From: Phytophthora quininea
Lineage: Eukaryota > Oomycota > Peronosporomycetes > Peronosporales > Peronosporaceae
NCBI GenBank assembly: GCA_011947345.1
Contig: JAAVTG010000051.1
Span: 310,001-374,000, forward strand
DNA: 64,000 nucleotides
Direction of reading: 5' to 3'
Below are positions 31,056 through 41,786 of this stretch, piece by piece. A program made the translations under genes and the position numbers. Positions within the stretch are counted from its first letter, which is position 1; each line of letters opens with the position of its first letter. The notes under the pieces are model-generated. The model had not been told where the DNA came from, did no database searches, and was given only the letters and a program-made list of their open reading frames with translations.

Positions 31056-31499
31056 TACTTTGCTGTGTGCATGTGGCCCAAGGCACGCTTGGGCGTTCCG
31101 AGAAAAGATTGGACTCCCGTTGAAGGATTTCCACGTGTCGGTACCCACTGACCATCGACACGATATCGGCAAGACCAGCGACGCACTACTGGATGATTTC
31201 TGTCTGCAGAAACTGGATAAGAGTGTGTTGGAGGCACTCGGCCGTCAAGTGCTCCTGGTATTGTGTACCAAGATCGGGAGTGAGACTATGCGTGGGTGGA
31301 TTCGACTAGCAAATGCAGATCAATCGACCCAAGCCCGCGATGCTCAGCTATGCGCATTTGATGGAGACGATGACGAACTCTGGTGTTGAAAGCGACGAGC
31401 CTGGACGGGATTCTCAGCTATTGAAACACTGCTGCGCAGCTATCAACTTGTGCTGCATCGACTGAATGGGGCAATTTTCGAGGTTGAGCAAGTTCCACA

Positions 31500-32170
31500 A
31501 GCCTTGCGTGTCGTATTGTGTCGTCCGTGTTCGGTCTTGACGTGGGTTGCAATCCGAGATGGTGTGTCAAAATGCGTCAATGGAGTTGTCGCTCCCGTCG
31601 CGAACAAAACTTACCATATTTACCTGCGTTGATCAAGCTTCAGCGCTCTATTCACTGCTACAGTTTTCCTGGCGGATCGTATCGTTCCAACTCGGGAAAT
31701 GTTGAAATCAAGCCTGCTCGCTGCACATCCTGTACGCTCATGACAAGTACCGAAGCACGTTTTCCACCGGATCGATTTTACGAACTACTTGGTATCAAGG
31801 ACGCACTGCTGACCGTGCTCGATTACCATGACCAAGCAGCCCACGTTCGTGTGCCTTTTTGCTCCACCTCGCCGGCGAAGACTGTTAGAATATGGATCAA
31901 GTCGACGACAGAGTCGATGTGACGCATTCGTGTTTTAGCATGACACGAATGGTCTGGTTGAATCTGCTTCAACTGCGTCATGCGGCAGGACGTTCCTGCG
32001 TCATAATTATCTTGAGATTAGCTGTAGAGAACCTAGGGCTCCAGTTAGTTCACTTCTTGATCTGCCATCGTGCAGGCAAGCAATATCGAAGACTATACCA
32101 TAAATTCGTTACAGTCGAGGCTGCGAAGGGATCTTTGTGGAAGATTGAAGTAGGAAACGTTGGGTAGTTC
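31500..32170 (+). pseudogene. Unassigned coding-like region
   Basis: Plus-strand text includes FGLDVGCNPRWCVKMRQWSC and LPYLPALIKLQRSIHCYSFP (31,530-31,670), FYELLGIKDALLTVLDYHDQ (31,780-31,840), then in another frame CHRAGKQYRRLYHKFVTVEA (32,070-32,130). Balanced composition suggests a decayed gene, perhaps downstream exons of the 2H-like gene. No family recognised. Confidence 0.3.
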
Positions 32171-32199
32171 GCCCAGGCAGGTTAGCACTCACTTCTAGA

Positions 32200-32547
32200 T
32201 TGGTAAAGCCACTGACGAGGCCCCCGGCGGGGGCCGAAACGCGTCTGGCACGCGTTCAATCCGAGGTCATTCACCAAGCATCCAATTTCCAACAAAGACT
32301 TCTGTGCTGGTACATTGTGGGGAGGAGGAAGTCGCGCAGGAACGATGACTGCTTACTACCTTGTGGCGTTCAGCTTTCGACCGCCCCCAACAGAATTGGA
32401 GGGAGATTCCAACCTGCGGTCGAAGCGATCCAGGCGCTTCGAGCAATGCGCCTAGGTAGCATGGAGACCAAGAAACAGGAGGCAAAAGATGTTTCCGAAC
32501 GAACCGCTAGAGCTAGACTGAGTAAACCAGAAAACACTAGCAAATAA
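32200..32547 (+). CDS. Hypothetical open frame, 115 codons
   Basis: Open from 32,200 to a stop at 32,545-32,547 with a charged C-terminal half (LGSMETKKQEAKDVSERTAR). No domain, no signal peptide. It could be chance or a relic. Confidence 0.2.
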   Translation: MVKPLTRPPAGAETRLARVQSEVIHQASNFQQRLLCWYIVGRRKSRRNDDCLLPCGVQLSTAPNRIGGRFQPAVEAIQALRAMRLGSMETKKQEAKDVSERTARARLSKPENTSK

Positions 32548-32717
32548 ATCGAGACCACAGACCTGCTCGTCATGTGTGGGCTCCCAAGGTCCGACAAAGC
32601 CTCTTTTAGAAGCGCTCTCACGAAGGTATGCATAGCGTCATGCCCGGGTAAAAGTCATCACCAAGAAAACGCATAGGAATTCCAATCGATTTATTCTGTT
32701 GGCACGTTGGTGCCACC

Positions 32718-32850
32718 GTCGCAATAGAGCTTGCTCTATTGGTTTGGTAGCACTTAGGAAGCTGGTTGGCACTGAAGGACTCGGGCAGGTTAGGCCGTCG
32801 ACGTTCGACTTGGCAGTGCGATTGTTGTTGTTGTTGTTGTTGGTAAATTG
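32718..32850 (+). repeat. Dispersed repeat, copy 1 (LTR-end-like)
   Basis: About 133 bp from GTCGCAATAGAGC to GGTAAATTG recur at 63,871-64,000 with few changes. A perfect 20-nt palindrome CAATAGAGCTTGCTCTATTG (32,722-32,741) lies at its start and a TTG microsatellite of variable length at its end. It could be the start of an LTR. No protein is associated here. Confidence 0.75.
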
Positions 32851-33420
32851 AGAACTGGAAGTTGTTACTCGGCTACTCTACCGTCTACGCTTAGTTGAAC
32901 ACCTACTCCATATGCATTTTTGTGGCTGCTTGAAAGCATTTGGTCGACAACTGCAACAGGTTCTTCAGTCAAACCTTGCCGATGCAATGTCGATGCGAGC
33001 CTTAGCACCACCGAAGTCACGTGTGATGGCTTCTAACGTGTTAACTGCCGTTGGATAGCCGTTCTCTCGACAGCCATTGACTCGGTGGCCACAGCGAATA
33101 ACCCTATCTGTAACCCCATCCGGCATGCTGCGTTGTATATAGTTGGTTCTTCTTCTTTTTCTTGGTCGCGCTGCTGCTCGAGTCTGCCGGTGCCGTACGT
33201 GTCCACCATCACGTAGGCTGCCACAGTTGTTGTCCACCCAGCAACTAACTCCACCACTAGATGGCCGACGAGGACACATTGCTGTCCCTGCGCCGAGGCG
33301 TTGCTCCCGTCAGCACCCCTATTTTCTATTGCTCTCTCACTTCGTCCTCTCCGTACGTCTTCACTGTCACGAGTACAGCTCGTGTTTTACCGAGTGTTCC
33401 TCAAATTGATCCTCGCTATC
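32851..33420. other. Stretch without an assignable gene
   Basis: Contains an ATG at 33,261 that opens a frame (MADEDTLLSLRRGVAPVSTP) running into the LINE-F target site at 33,421. Across the target duplication the same frame continues 18 codons past the right copy (55,912-55,965). No domain. It may be a short host or LTR-element frame cut by the LINE. Confidence 0.35.
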
Positions 33421-33498
33421 CTCGGTGCAAGATCTCGATTTCGCGTTTGGAAGGCTTCCGAACAGATCGAACCCTAACCCCTACCTCGGAGAAGCTTA

Positions 33499-35580
33499 AT
33501 GATGTCCATGGTGTATTTAATGGCGGATCACCTGCGAGCGCAAGAGTACTCGCGCCTACGTCGTTCAGCAACAATAATCCTCATAGAACCACGAGTGTCT
33601 GATGAAGCAGCTGAGAGACTAACTGAGCTTTATGAACGAAACGATGCGTCCCCACAGGAGTATCTCTCGATCGTGACGGCTGAAAGGCCCTTTACGCCCC
33701 CGGTAGCGCGCCATGCGGTCGTCATCGAGACAGGAACATTCTGCGCATCCACTGCAGTCCCCGTGATTTTGAAGTTCTTCCTGAAGGACAACCACAACGC
33801 TGTTGTGAAGGAGACTCTGTCGCAACACGGAGTGGTGATGGTAGAGAAGATTTCATCTGGAGGTATTCTCGTCCGTGTGCGAACTACTGAGATTGCAGAC
33901 AAATTAGTCGGGCAAGAGGTGGATCTGATGGGAAGGCGTTTTACTATTAAACGCCAATCGAGCTTTATGTCGAAGTTTTACTTGGATGTTGCTGGTATTC
34001 ACTTCTCAGAGGAAGCGGATATGCTGTTCTTGGCGCTATGTGCTTTGGGAGCAAGACCGCTCTTCCTTACTCCGCGGGATGTGAATATGGAGACTGAAGT
34101 TGCCACCCCGACATGGAGGTTCTACTTCGGGAGTGAAGACGCACCGAGCCTTTTAAAGGTTCACGGTTACGTTACGCATCAACTCGTATATGTACGTGGC
34201 GCGTGGGAAGCACGTTTCTCCTCCTCCAGTCCGCGCAACAACGTATCGCCAATCCTGGTATGCCGTTGTGTTACCGTTTGGAGAAGAGCTGGAAACTCGG
34301 CTCAACGGCAGCAATACATCTTCTGCTGCAGAAGTGGTGAGTGCAGATTGCCGCAGATTGAACGACGAAGAAAGAACGACAACGGATCCTCCTACCTTTG
34401 AGGAAGACTCGGTGAGCATGTCGGACTCGGATATAGGTGAGTCTAGTGGAATGTCCAACACCTCACCTGTAAGTAACCTCAAAGGGAATCATGGCCCCCA
34501 AGAGGCGCAAACCGGTTTAGAGGTGAATGATTATAGCTTGACAGAGCCACCCGAGTCGAATGACAGCAATGAAGAGATGACCCGTCACTTGGAGACGGGT
34601 TTCAAGCGAACTGGGAGGTCATTCGCCGACGCGAACCCCTACGACCTATTGGATAAGCTGGAGTGCGCCTTCGAAGCGATCAGCCCGTCCGTCCCAGAAG
34701 ATATGACGCCGGGAATCCTTGTTGTGCCGCAAGGAGAAAACGGCATCATATGATGAATATCAGCCAAGTAAAAAGCGCAATGTCAACACGTCTCGAGACG
34801 AAGACCCCGTCATTGAAGAAGCGCTCCTAGTTTCTGAGCAAAAAGCTAAAAGAATGGTACATCCGGACCAAGTAGCGATGAATCTTCAACGCCTGCGCCC
34901 AGTGTTTGATCGCCTGCGCAACTCCAAGAATATGGACAAGATCATCGAGTCCATGCTGTCGCTACCACTAGCGTGGACCATGGCATTTTGTCACGATTTA
35001 GTTGATGGTGGGAAATGCACACGTGAATAGGCAGATATTCACATGTGGAACCGTATTCTTGCAGCCCAAGTTGAAAATGACACCGCCCAAGTCGTTTTAC
35101 GAAAGGATGCAAGAACTGGGAGTGGCGATCGGCAATAGTCGAATCAGCTATGTGGAATACATAGCATCCGTCTTCAGCAAGCTATCTAGCCCTGAACAAG
35201 ATCAGCGGAAAATTCTACACTCCATCAGTACTTTTGAGATGCTTGTCATCAGCTCATGCCCGTTCATTTACAGAAATCACGACTGGCTCAAATATTTGAT
35301 AGAAGTCAGAGATCCTGGTCTTCCTCACGATACCGTCAATCTGCTGTCGGACACGACGCTGTTGGCCGTGCTCCGCTCCCCTTTAGGACGCCAAATTCTT
35401 TACGCTATCCGTGTTGCTGCTCCATCAAGCGGAATTCTTGCTGAATTGAACCAATTGCGTGGAAATGATGTTTCTCTACCTGGCATTCCAGAACTTCCGG
35501 TGTCGATTCTTCTAACCACCCCCAGCAGGAGGGAGAGCACAACTAATGGTGGAAGGCTTAGATATAGGCCAATCGTGTAA
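33499..35580 (+). pseudogene. LINE-F ORF1, frameshifted
   Basis: The start at 33,499 follows a short leader. About 230 codons read cleanly (GVVMVEKISSGGILVRVRTT; RFYFGSEDAPSLLKVHGYVT), then the frame changes near 34,210 to an acidic, serine-rich segment (TDPPTFEEDSVSMSDSDIGE), again near 34,730 (PSKKRNVNTSRDEDPVIEEA), and again near 35,030 to a helical C-terminal segment (SYVEYIASVFSKLSSPEQDQ) ending at 35,578-35,580. ORF1 proteins of LINEs bind element RNA. The first segment could be an RRM- or transposase-22-like fold, but I see no decisive motif. Confidence 0.7.
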
Positions 35581-36480
35581 AATAATGTCATGGAATGTGC
35601 TCGGAGTCAAAAATGGAGGACATTTGTTGATTTCGAAGCACCTCAAGCACTTTTATATTTCGTGTATACAAGAAACACGCTTTCGTGACAAGCATCACGC
35701 GCAGCGATTTTCATATTTGGCTCATTAATGTTTTGGTGGGCGTGTATTTTTTCGGACAAAATGGAGAGTGTGAGCACACGGAATACACTCGGGCTGGTGG
35801 TGTGTCGACAATTATTCACGGGACATGTCCTGGTGTGAACGAAGCAGAGATTGTTGATGTGGCAACAATACCAAATCGGTACCTGTTAGTAAAAATGCTG
35901 TGGAACAACTCGACCCTCTACGTGCATAATGTATACGCACCAAATGATACCGCATCGAGAAAGTCTTTGTTCGCAAGCTTGAATGTGAATTTCGAACCAA
36001 ATGCAATCCATATGGTTTGTGGAGATTTTAATTTGACGATGGACCCCGAGCTGGATGCTACATCGTCTCATCCTCGCCCAGATGCAAGCCGCAATGCACT
36101 CAGCAGATGGCTGGCTCAGTTAAATGTGCTGGATGCCTGGCGACTTCACCACCCTCATGAACGAGTTTATTCAGGCCCGCGGCCCAGACGAAATCGAATT
36201 GACTACATTTTCCTCTCGGAGTCACTACTCTCGCCGCACTATCACAACTCTGGGTACGCTGCATGTGAATTTGGTGGCGACCATCAAGCACATTTTGTAG
36301 ACCTCACTTCGTGGCACCACCCAACTGGAAAAGGGTTCTGGAGACTACCTGACTGGTTACTTGACATAACAGAACTACGGAAGGGCATCATCGAAGAAGC
36401 AAAGGCATTGGTGCCCGAGTTAAGAGTCTCGAACAATCCTGGGATCGTTTGGAAGACCTGGAAGCAAAAATGAAGCTCTT
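35546..36480 (+). pseudogene. LINE-F ORF2 endonuclease domain, one frameshift
   Basis: ORF2 opens just before the end of ORF1 (overlap about 35 bp) with IMSWNVLGVKN and ISCIQETRFRDKHH, the typical start of the APE-like nuclease with its catalytic QET. After a frame change near 35,700 it continues TLYVHNVYAPND, IHMVCGDFNLTMDP, RPRRNRIDYIFLSE and FGGDHQAHFVDL (SDH-like final motif, here GDH). All active-site motifs are visible, but the frame is broken. Confidence 0.88.
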
Positions 36481-36499
36481 CCTTAAAACGCTGCCAACA

Positions 36500-37401
36500 C
36501 ACCCTACGAACAGCGACTAACTCTGATCTCATACGAGCCCGAGAGCAACTTGAAGCATGTGCAGCTGCCATAGCAAGAGAAAACTCTACTGACGATGATG
36601 AAATCAATTATTACTTTGCCAAACAGCGATACGATGAGTGTAGAGATGCGTGCGAAGCGTTTAGAAAGAAAGCGGATTTCGAACATACTGTTACCGAGGC
36701 TGAGAAAAGCACCAAGTTTTTCTTTCGACCACCGCGATTCGAGCTTCACAGCACTCCTTTTCAGTCTGTGAAAAAGCAGGACGGGACAATATCAAATGAT
36801 CCAGCTGAAATTTGCAGCGAATATCAGGAGCACTGGGGTAAAATATTTGGAGACCCGCACTATAGGACTGATGAAGTAGAAGTGGACATGAACTCTCAAC
36901 AACGGCTGTTAGACAGCATCGACAGGAAACTCACTCAAGACGCAGCAAATTCCCTCGACAACGACTTTACAATCGACGAATTTGCGTCAGCCATCACTAA
37001 AATGCGGCATCATTCGGCGCCTGGCCCGGATGGATTTATGGTAGTATTTTATCAAGTGGAACCAAAGTTATTTGGCGAGATCCTGATAGAAGTCTTCCGG
37101 TATCAACTCCGGCGTGGAATTCTACTATCCCACCAACGTTAATCGTCTGTGTGCCTGCTGTTCAAAAGAGGAGACCAATCGGAACCTGGAAACTTTGGGC
37201 CAATAACTCTTATGCCAGTAGAGGTGAAAATATTGTCGAAAGCCCCCACTAATCGCCTACGGCCATGGATATCTAGCTTGGTCCATCCGGATCAAAAGGA
37301 TTCATTCCAGGAAGGTCAATTCATCAACAATCGATGCTAGTACGAGATATGCAGCATTTAATTTTCTCACGAATGGGGATTTTCGAGCAAGAGCGCGAAA
37401 A
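36500..37401 (+). pseudogene. LINE-F ORF2 linker and RT fingers, cut by the DIRS insertion
   Basis: After the linker (STKFFFRPPRFELHSTPFQS) the frame 36,768-37,142 has SAITKMRHHSAPGPDGFMVV, the RT0/RT1 block, then in the next frame LLFKRGDQSEPGNFGPITLM, NRLRPWISSLVHPDQK and the GR-S-I-H turn before motif A. It stops at a GAAAA (37,397-37,401) where the DIRS element begins. Confidence 0.88.
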
Positions 37402-37553
37402 TAGCTTTTCAAGGCAGCGCAAGATGAAACCAACGCACGAAGCCGTAGGTAGTTCCTGCTCGTTAGTTTCAGATTTTCTCTCTCGCGTCTAAGGCCCTCG
37501 CTCTCTCGCTTCAGCGTCTCTACCCGCTTTCAGCTCCCTTTGCTCCGGAATTA

Positions 37554-40220
37554 TGGTTCGCTTAACTGAGCGCTCGTTCCTCCATTTAGTGCCGGAGTTA
37601 GTCGAGGGTGAATTTGAACAGCCATTCTACGCCAAGGTCGTTGGAATGACGTCCGACTAAGTGGCGTTCCGCAGCTTAGAAGGCGGAGAAGGGATGGTGC
37701 ATCGAAATGTCGCTGAAGACCACGTGGTGACGGCGAGTGAAGTGAGAGCAGCAGGAGAGCTTTCGTGTCTACGACGTGCGGTATCTTTCCATCTCCCAGA
37801 GAAGCTTTCATTTGGACAAGTTGTTCAAGTAGACAGTGAACGTGCAAGGGTCAGATCAAGCGGTGAAATGCTGGAGACAGAAGTGAGCTGTGTGTCCTTA
37901 GTGCCGCCCATAGTGTCTCTATTGCTTGAGCATGTTGAGTTCAATCTCGACGAATGGAGTGTCACGGAGATAGATGGAGTTAAAGACACCATTCTGGATC
38001 GGGTCCTGGGAAGAAACGGTGCGCTAAGATCTAATGTGTTGTCGGTGGTTCTTGACGGTCTAATGTCAGAGAGCTGCCGCCCTCTACCGACCCAATTGTG
38101 TCAATGGACTGACCCAACTACAGGGCAAGCGTGCGAATTTACGCTTCAGCATGCATTGGACTTTGCCCATTTCGTCGACGGGGAGTTTGAACCGGTACCC
38201 AGCTCTGTTGGAACAATGTTCTATCGCCCTGCAAGTGGCCGTACTCAACGTATCAGCAGAAGTGATAGAATGCGGTCTCCGCGTTTGGCCGATGCATTGT
38301 TCGATCCTTTTGTTGATGATGATGAAGAAATTTCAGCTCAAGCTGACGACGGAGCTGAACTTGGGGCATCAGAACAAGCGCGAGGCTCTAAACGGTCCAG
38401 CACACCTATTTTGGTTGATGACGAAGAAGTTAGCGCTCCACCAAAACGATGGCGCACGGCCCTCGACCAAGACGCTCTGATCGTGGAGAAGCTAAGTGAT
38501 GATCCTGACCTGTTAAATCGTTTCCTTGAAGTTCGTCAAGCCTCGAATCGAACACAGAACACTCCCATCCGAGAAGCGGATAATGTCCTTTACAGTCTTC
38601 CACCTGCAAGACGGGTTACAGACACGAAAATCGGAAAGCCGTCGAAATACGCTTTTGCCCTCGTGAAGATCAGCAGCGTGTGCATGAAAGTATCACATCT
38701 GCGAAGCACAAAGGTAAGCATGCAACCCTATTTTGCAAAAGTTTGGTTCGGTCTGAGTTCGTCAAGTTCAAACCGTTGCCGGTAGTGTGTACGCGACTGT
38801 ATGACATTCAGTTTGGTTCCTGTGGACTTTCCATTAGTGATAGTACGAATGTGCTTCGGAGACCTCACAGTCGGTTCACGACTATACTTCCTCAGAGAAC
38901 TAAATCCTACCATCCAAAACTGCGTTCGTCCGGAATGCCAGGAGATCGAAACGGTAGAACACTGTTTTTCACGTGCCCGTTATTAGAACCAATGTGGAGC
39001 GAACGATGGAGCCGGTGGTCAACGTTCTTTTGCGTCGATCTAAGCTGGAGGTTGCTACTCTTCCCAAGATTGCAAGACCTTCGTAGGAACAGGAGAAGTG
39101 AGCACAAAGAACTGGTACTTCTGTGGAGGATCTACACAGCGATAGTGTTTCATGCAACATGGCGGCTCAGGAACGACATTCATTTCCAGGAAACGACAGC
39201 TGAAGTGCCAAATATTCGCAATCTGCTGGACTCGTTCAAGAGGCACTACCAATTCCTCTACCAACACGCACATGAGCTTCATTGCAACCGCGCTACTGTG
39301 GTCCGCGTGCTGCAAAAACTTGGCTTTGATCCGCCAGAAAATAATATCCCGGAACCCATTCACCACTTGTGGACGACACGAACGTAACTCTCACGGATAG
39401 ATACCTTATCACCTTAAGACGAGAAATCCGCTAAACAGTTAATCAATTCAATTTCTCTCTGTGGACTTTCCATTTGTCACTTTGCACGCTTTTCACCTGA
39501 TGAGAGAATAACATGGCTTCAAGCTGGTGGCTCTAATTTCGATAACTTGTCTACCTCGGCTGAATTTACAGCTGCTCGGCCTCCGTCAAGCATTGAGGAA
39601 GTTGTCGACAATGCCAAAGTGCTGCTTACATTCACCCGCGAGTACTGCTGTGTCGAGTTGGTTGAGCTGGTGGAATGCATTATCGCATTTATCGAGGAAA
39701 CACTGATGCGCGTGTCGTGGGGTTTGGCCGAGCTTCCGTCTCTAGTGTACTGGGTCAACGACGTGCTCGAAGATTTTCGTGGGGCGGTGGAGACCGACGA
39801 GGACATGACCAATGTTAAATCGCGCTGCACAACGGAAGATCGATTACTAAGGGATATCATGTTCGTTAAGGTTCATCGTCAAGTAGATACCATTCGCAAC
39901 GGTATGTCGTCTGCAACTGCTCTATCAGCAGCCGAATCGACCAACGCGGTTCCTCGAGATCAAAGCAATCGCAGTAGCAAGAAAAGACAGGATTTATTCC
40001 TCGACATGTATTGAAGCGGCTGCCAGCTCAAACGGATCCAGGAACTCATGAAACGCGACAGCTCTGGATGCGATTCCTGTCAAATGACGGCTGCGCTGGA
40101 GAAGGTGATGAATGCCCTCATGATCGAGCCCACTTCATCCCTAAGAAACTTCCAGATATTGTCAAGGCAGAAATCAAAAAGCGCTTTGGCGGTCTGAAGA
40201 ACGAACATAAGCGCCTGTGA
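37554..40220 (+). pseudogene. DIRS ORF1 (Gag-like), interrupted by a LINE fragment
   Basis: Starts MVRLTERSFLHLVPELVEGE, has an early stop at 37,658, then a long frame (37,661 on) with VVQVDSERARVRSSGEMLET, a disordered acidic middle and a nuclear-signal-like APPKRWR. After a frame change near 38,700 it reads VVCTRLYDIQFGSCGLSI up to 38,835, and resumes after the inserted LINE at 39,475 (CHFARFSPDERITWLQAGGS). It continues through LPSLVYWVNDVLEDFRGAVE to a stop at 40,012, then, one frame over, LWMRFLSNDGCAGEGDECPH with DRAHFIPKKLP, a CCCH/CCHH-like zinc finger usual in oomycete DIRS Gag. It ends at 40,218-40,220. Confidence 0.72.
38836..39458 (+). mobile_element. 5'-truncated LINE fragment with 16-bp target duplication
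   Basis: CTGTGGACTTTCCATT occurs at 38,820-38,835 and 39,459-39,474. Between them lies a LINE C-terminus: VRMCFGDLTVGSRLYFLREL, NPTIQNCVRPECQEIETVEH, LLFPRLQDLRRNRRSEHKEL, FHATWRLRNDIHFQETTAEV, a stop at 39,385-39,387 and a short 3' tail (AGTTAATCAATTCAATTTCT). The family is the one at 7.5, 54 and 62.5 kb. The insertion splits the DIRS ORF1, which reads through when it is ignored. Confidence 0.93.
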
Positions 40221-40884
40221 CTCGCCGAGGGTAGATCGGTTGTGCGTCCACCTCAGAGTCCAGTATCAGCGCAACCATGCACGTACAAACCCGAGCAACA
40301 CGCGGTGGTGAGCTTAAAACGATGTACTGGTAAAGAAATTCGATGCGCACAGCGTAAGAGCCTTACATATCTTCAACACCAAACTTCCTCTCCGTCTCTA
40401 TCCGAGACGGAAGGCAAGAACACTGGACCGGAGATCTTGGGCTCGAGACCATGCAACCCGCGCCACATTCAAACACAGAGTAAGACGAACGCTAAGACCC
40501 GCTCACATTAAAAGTCAATACGAGGCGACTCGTCGAACTCACAAACTGAGGCGAATGCTGGATGCGAGAGTGGGCGTTCGTTGAGACCGTGTACAATTGG
40601 CCATTCTGAACAAGCACAGAGTAAGGTGGACGCTAAGACCCGCGCCGGATCAAAGTCAGTGCGATTCGGTTTATCGCAATCGCAAGCTGAAGAGATCGCT
40701 GGACGCGAGAGTGGGCGTTTACTGAGACCGTGCCATGGTCATTGCAAGTCAACAAAGAGTAAGTCAAACACTAGCACGTGCACCAAAGTCGGGGCTGATG
40801 GGCCGGTCACACGTATTAGCGCGTGTACTGGTCGTGCAACGGACTGTTTGACGAGACCTTGTTTACTTATAAAGCACCAGACAC
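40221..40884 (+). repeat. Degenerate tandem repeat in the DIRS element (about 130-140 bp unit)
   Basis: The word GAGACC with flanking similarity recurs at 40,445, 40,583, 40,724 and 40,853 (spacings 138, 141, 129). Each unit carries AGAGTAAG and GCGAGAGTGGGCGTT-like text. It separates the zinc-finger segment from the RT frame and may be coding for a repetitive linker. Confidence 0.65.
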
Positions 40885-41786
40885 ATGACGATATCGTCGA
40901 GGGTCAGCTCGCAACCAAGGGGCCTTCACAGTCCCGCAACCGAGTTCTTAACCAGAACCACGAGATTCCCGCCTTTGTCGATGAAGTCAGCAAAATTCAT
41001 CCAAGAACAATTGGAAGAGGAGCTTCTTCGGGCTGAATGCAGAATCTCAGTCTCGCAGAGGCGATTCGGCTACGTGCGCACTCGTAGGACTGATGAGATT
41101 CTATACGATGTCGATCAGAAAGCAAGTCAGTCACTATCAGAGATTATCCGCTCCAGAGGCTGGTGTCTAGAAGAAGCCACTAGATTCTTTCGTGGTGAAA
41201 ATCACGTTGACAACAGACCAAGCAAAGGGTTGGACTCAAAAAGGCTACAAATAGTCCTTCACGGATATCCTCATCTTGACCATCTCATCCAGATTGCAGA
41301 ATTTGGAATCGATGTCGAGTGGAAAATAGGTCCAAAGCCATGCCGTCCTCCTCACAAAAATCATGGCTCCTGTCTGCGATACCTACGTGCAGTCACACGG
41401 AGTATTAGGGAGGGCCAAGACTCAGGCCAGTACATGGTTGTCGAACTTGACATCCTGGACCGCTGGCCAGAAATAATATGTAGTCCTCTCGGTGCTGTCG
41501 AAAAGAAAGGTGCAGATCCGAATGAGGAAGTCCGCGTGATTCATGACTTGTCGTTCCCGAAAAACGCATCAGTTAATTCAGCATTCGTCGCCGAGTCCGT
41601 TCCAAAAGTGCGATATACCTCCGTGGCTGTCATAGCTCAGCGCATAGAGTATCTCGCAACTCATGGCTATGCAGGTCGTATTCGCATTCTCAAAGGTGAT
41701 GTTAAAGGTGCTTTTCGACACCTCCGAACTCGTGCCAATCAGGTTTTTAGGATGGCAGCGAGTGTCAAGGAATTAGGAGTTGCTAT
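40885..41786 (+). pseudogene. DIRS reverse transcriptase, N-terminal half
   Basis: An open frame whose useful part reads RYLRAVTRSIREGQDSGQYM, IICSPLGAVEKKG, VRVIHDLSFPKNASVNSAFV (RT block with the DLS/FP-N motif) and GYAGRIRILKGDVKGAFRHL (motif A, D-V-K-G-A-F-R), characteristic of DIRS and Pao-like RTs. It is cut at CTAT (41,783-41,786) by the Gypsy element. The frame continues into the LTR, which is not part of this gene. Confidence 0.9.

Larger units (their letters stand above)
29996..31390 (+). pseudogene. Probable 2H-phosphoesterase-like gene interrupted by a transposon
   Basis: The start at 29,996 (MADCAGRYQGCLALQFGADY) is followed by EWHVTLVTKVELRGLS, with an HxT motif at residues 45-47, up to the insertion at 30,273. 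After the transposon the reading resumes with FAVCMWPKA, then, one base out of frame after an AAAA run near 31,103, PLKDFHVSVPTDHRHDIGKT (a second HxS motif) and VLEALGRQVLLVLCTKIGSE, ending with an acidic DGDDDELWC at a stop (31,387-31,389). Two HxT/S motifs spaced about 80-100 residues apart are the signature of 2H phosphoesterases, which act on cyclic or 2'-linked RNA ends. I infer this from the motifs alone. Confidence 0.5.
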
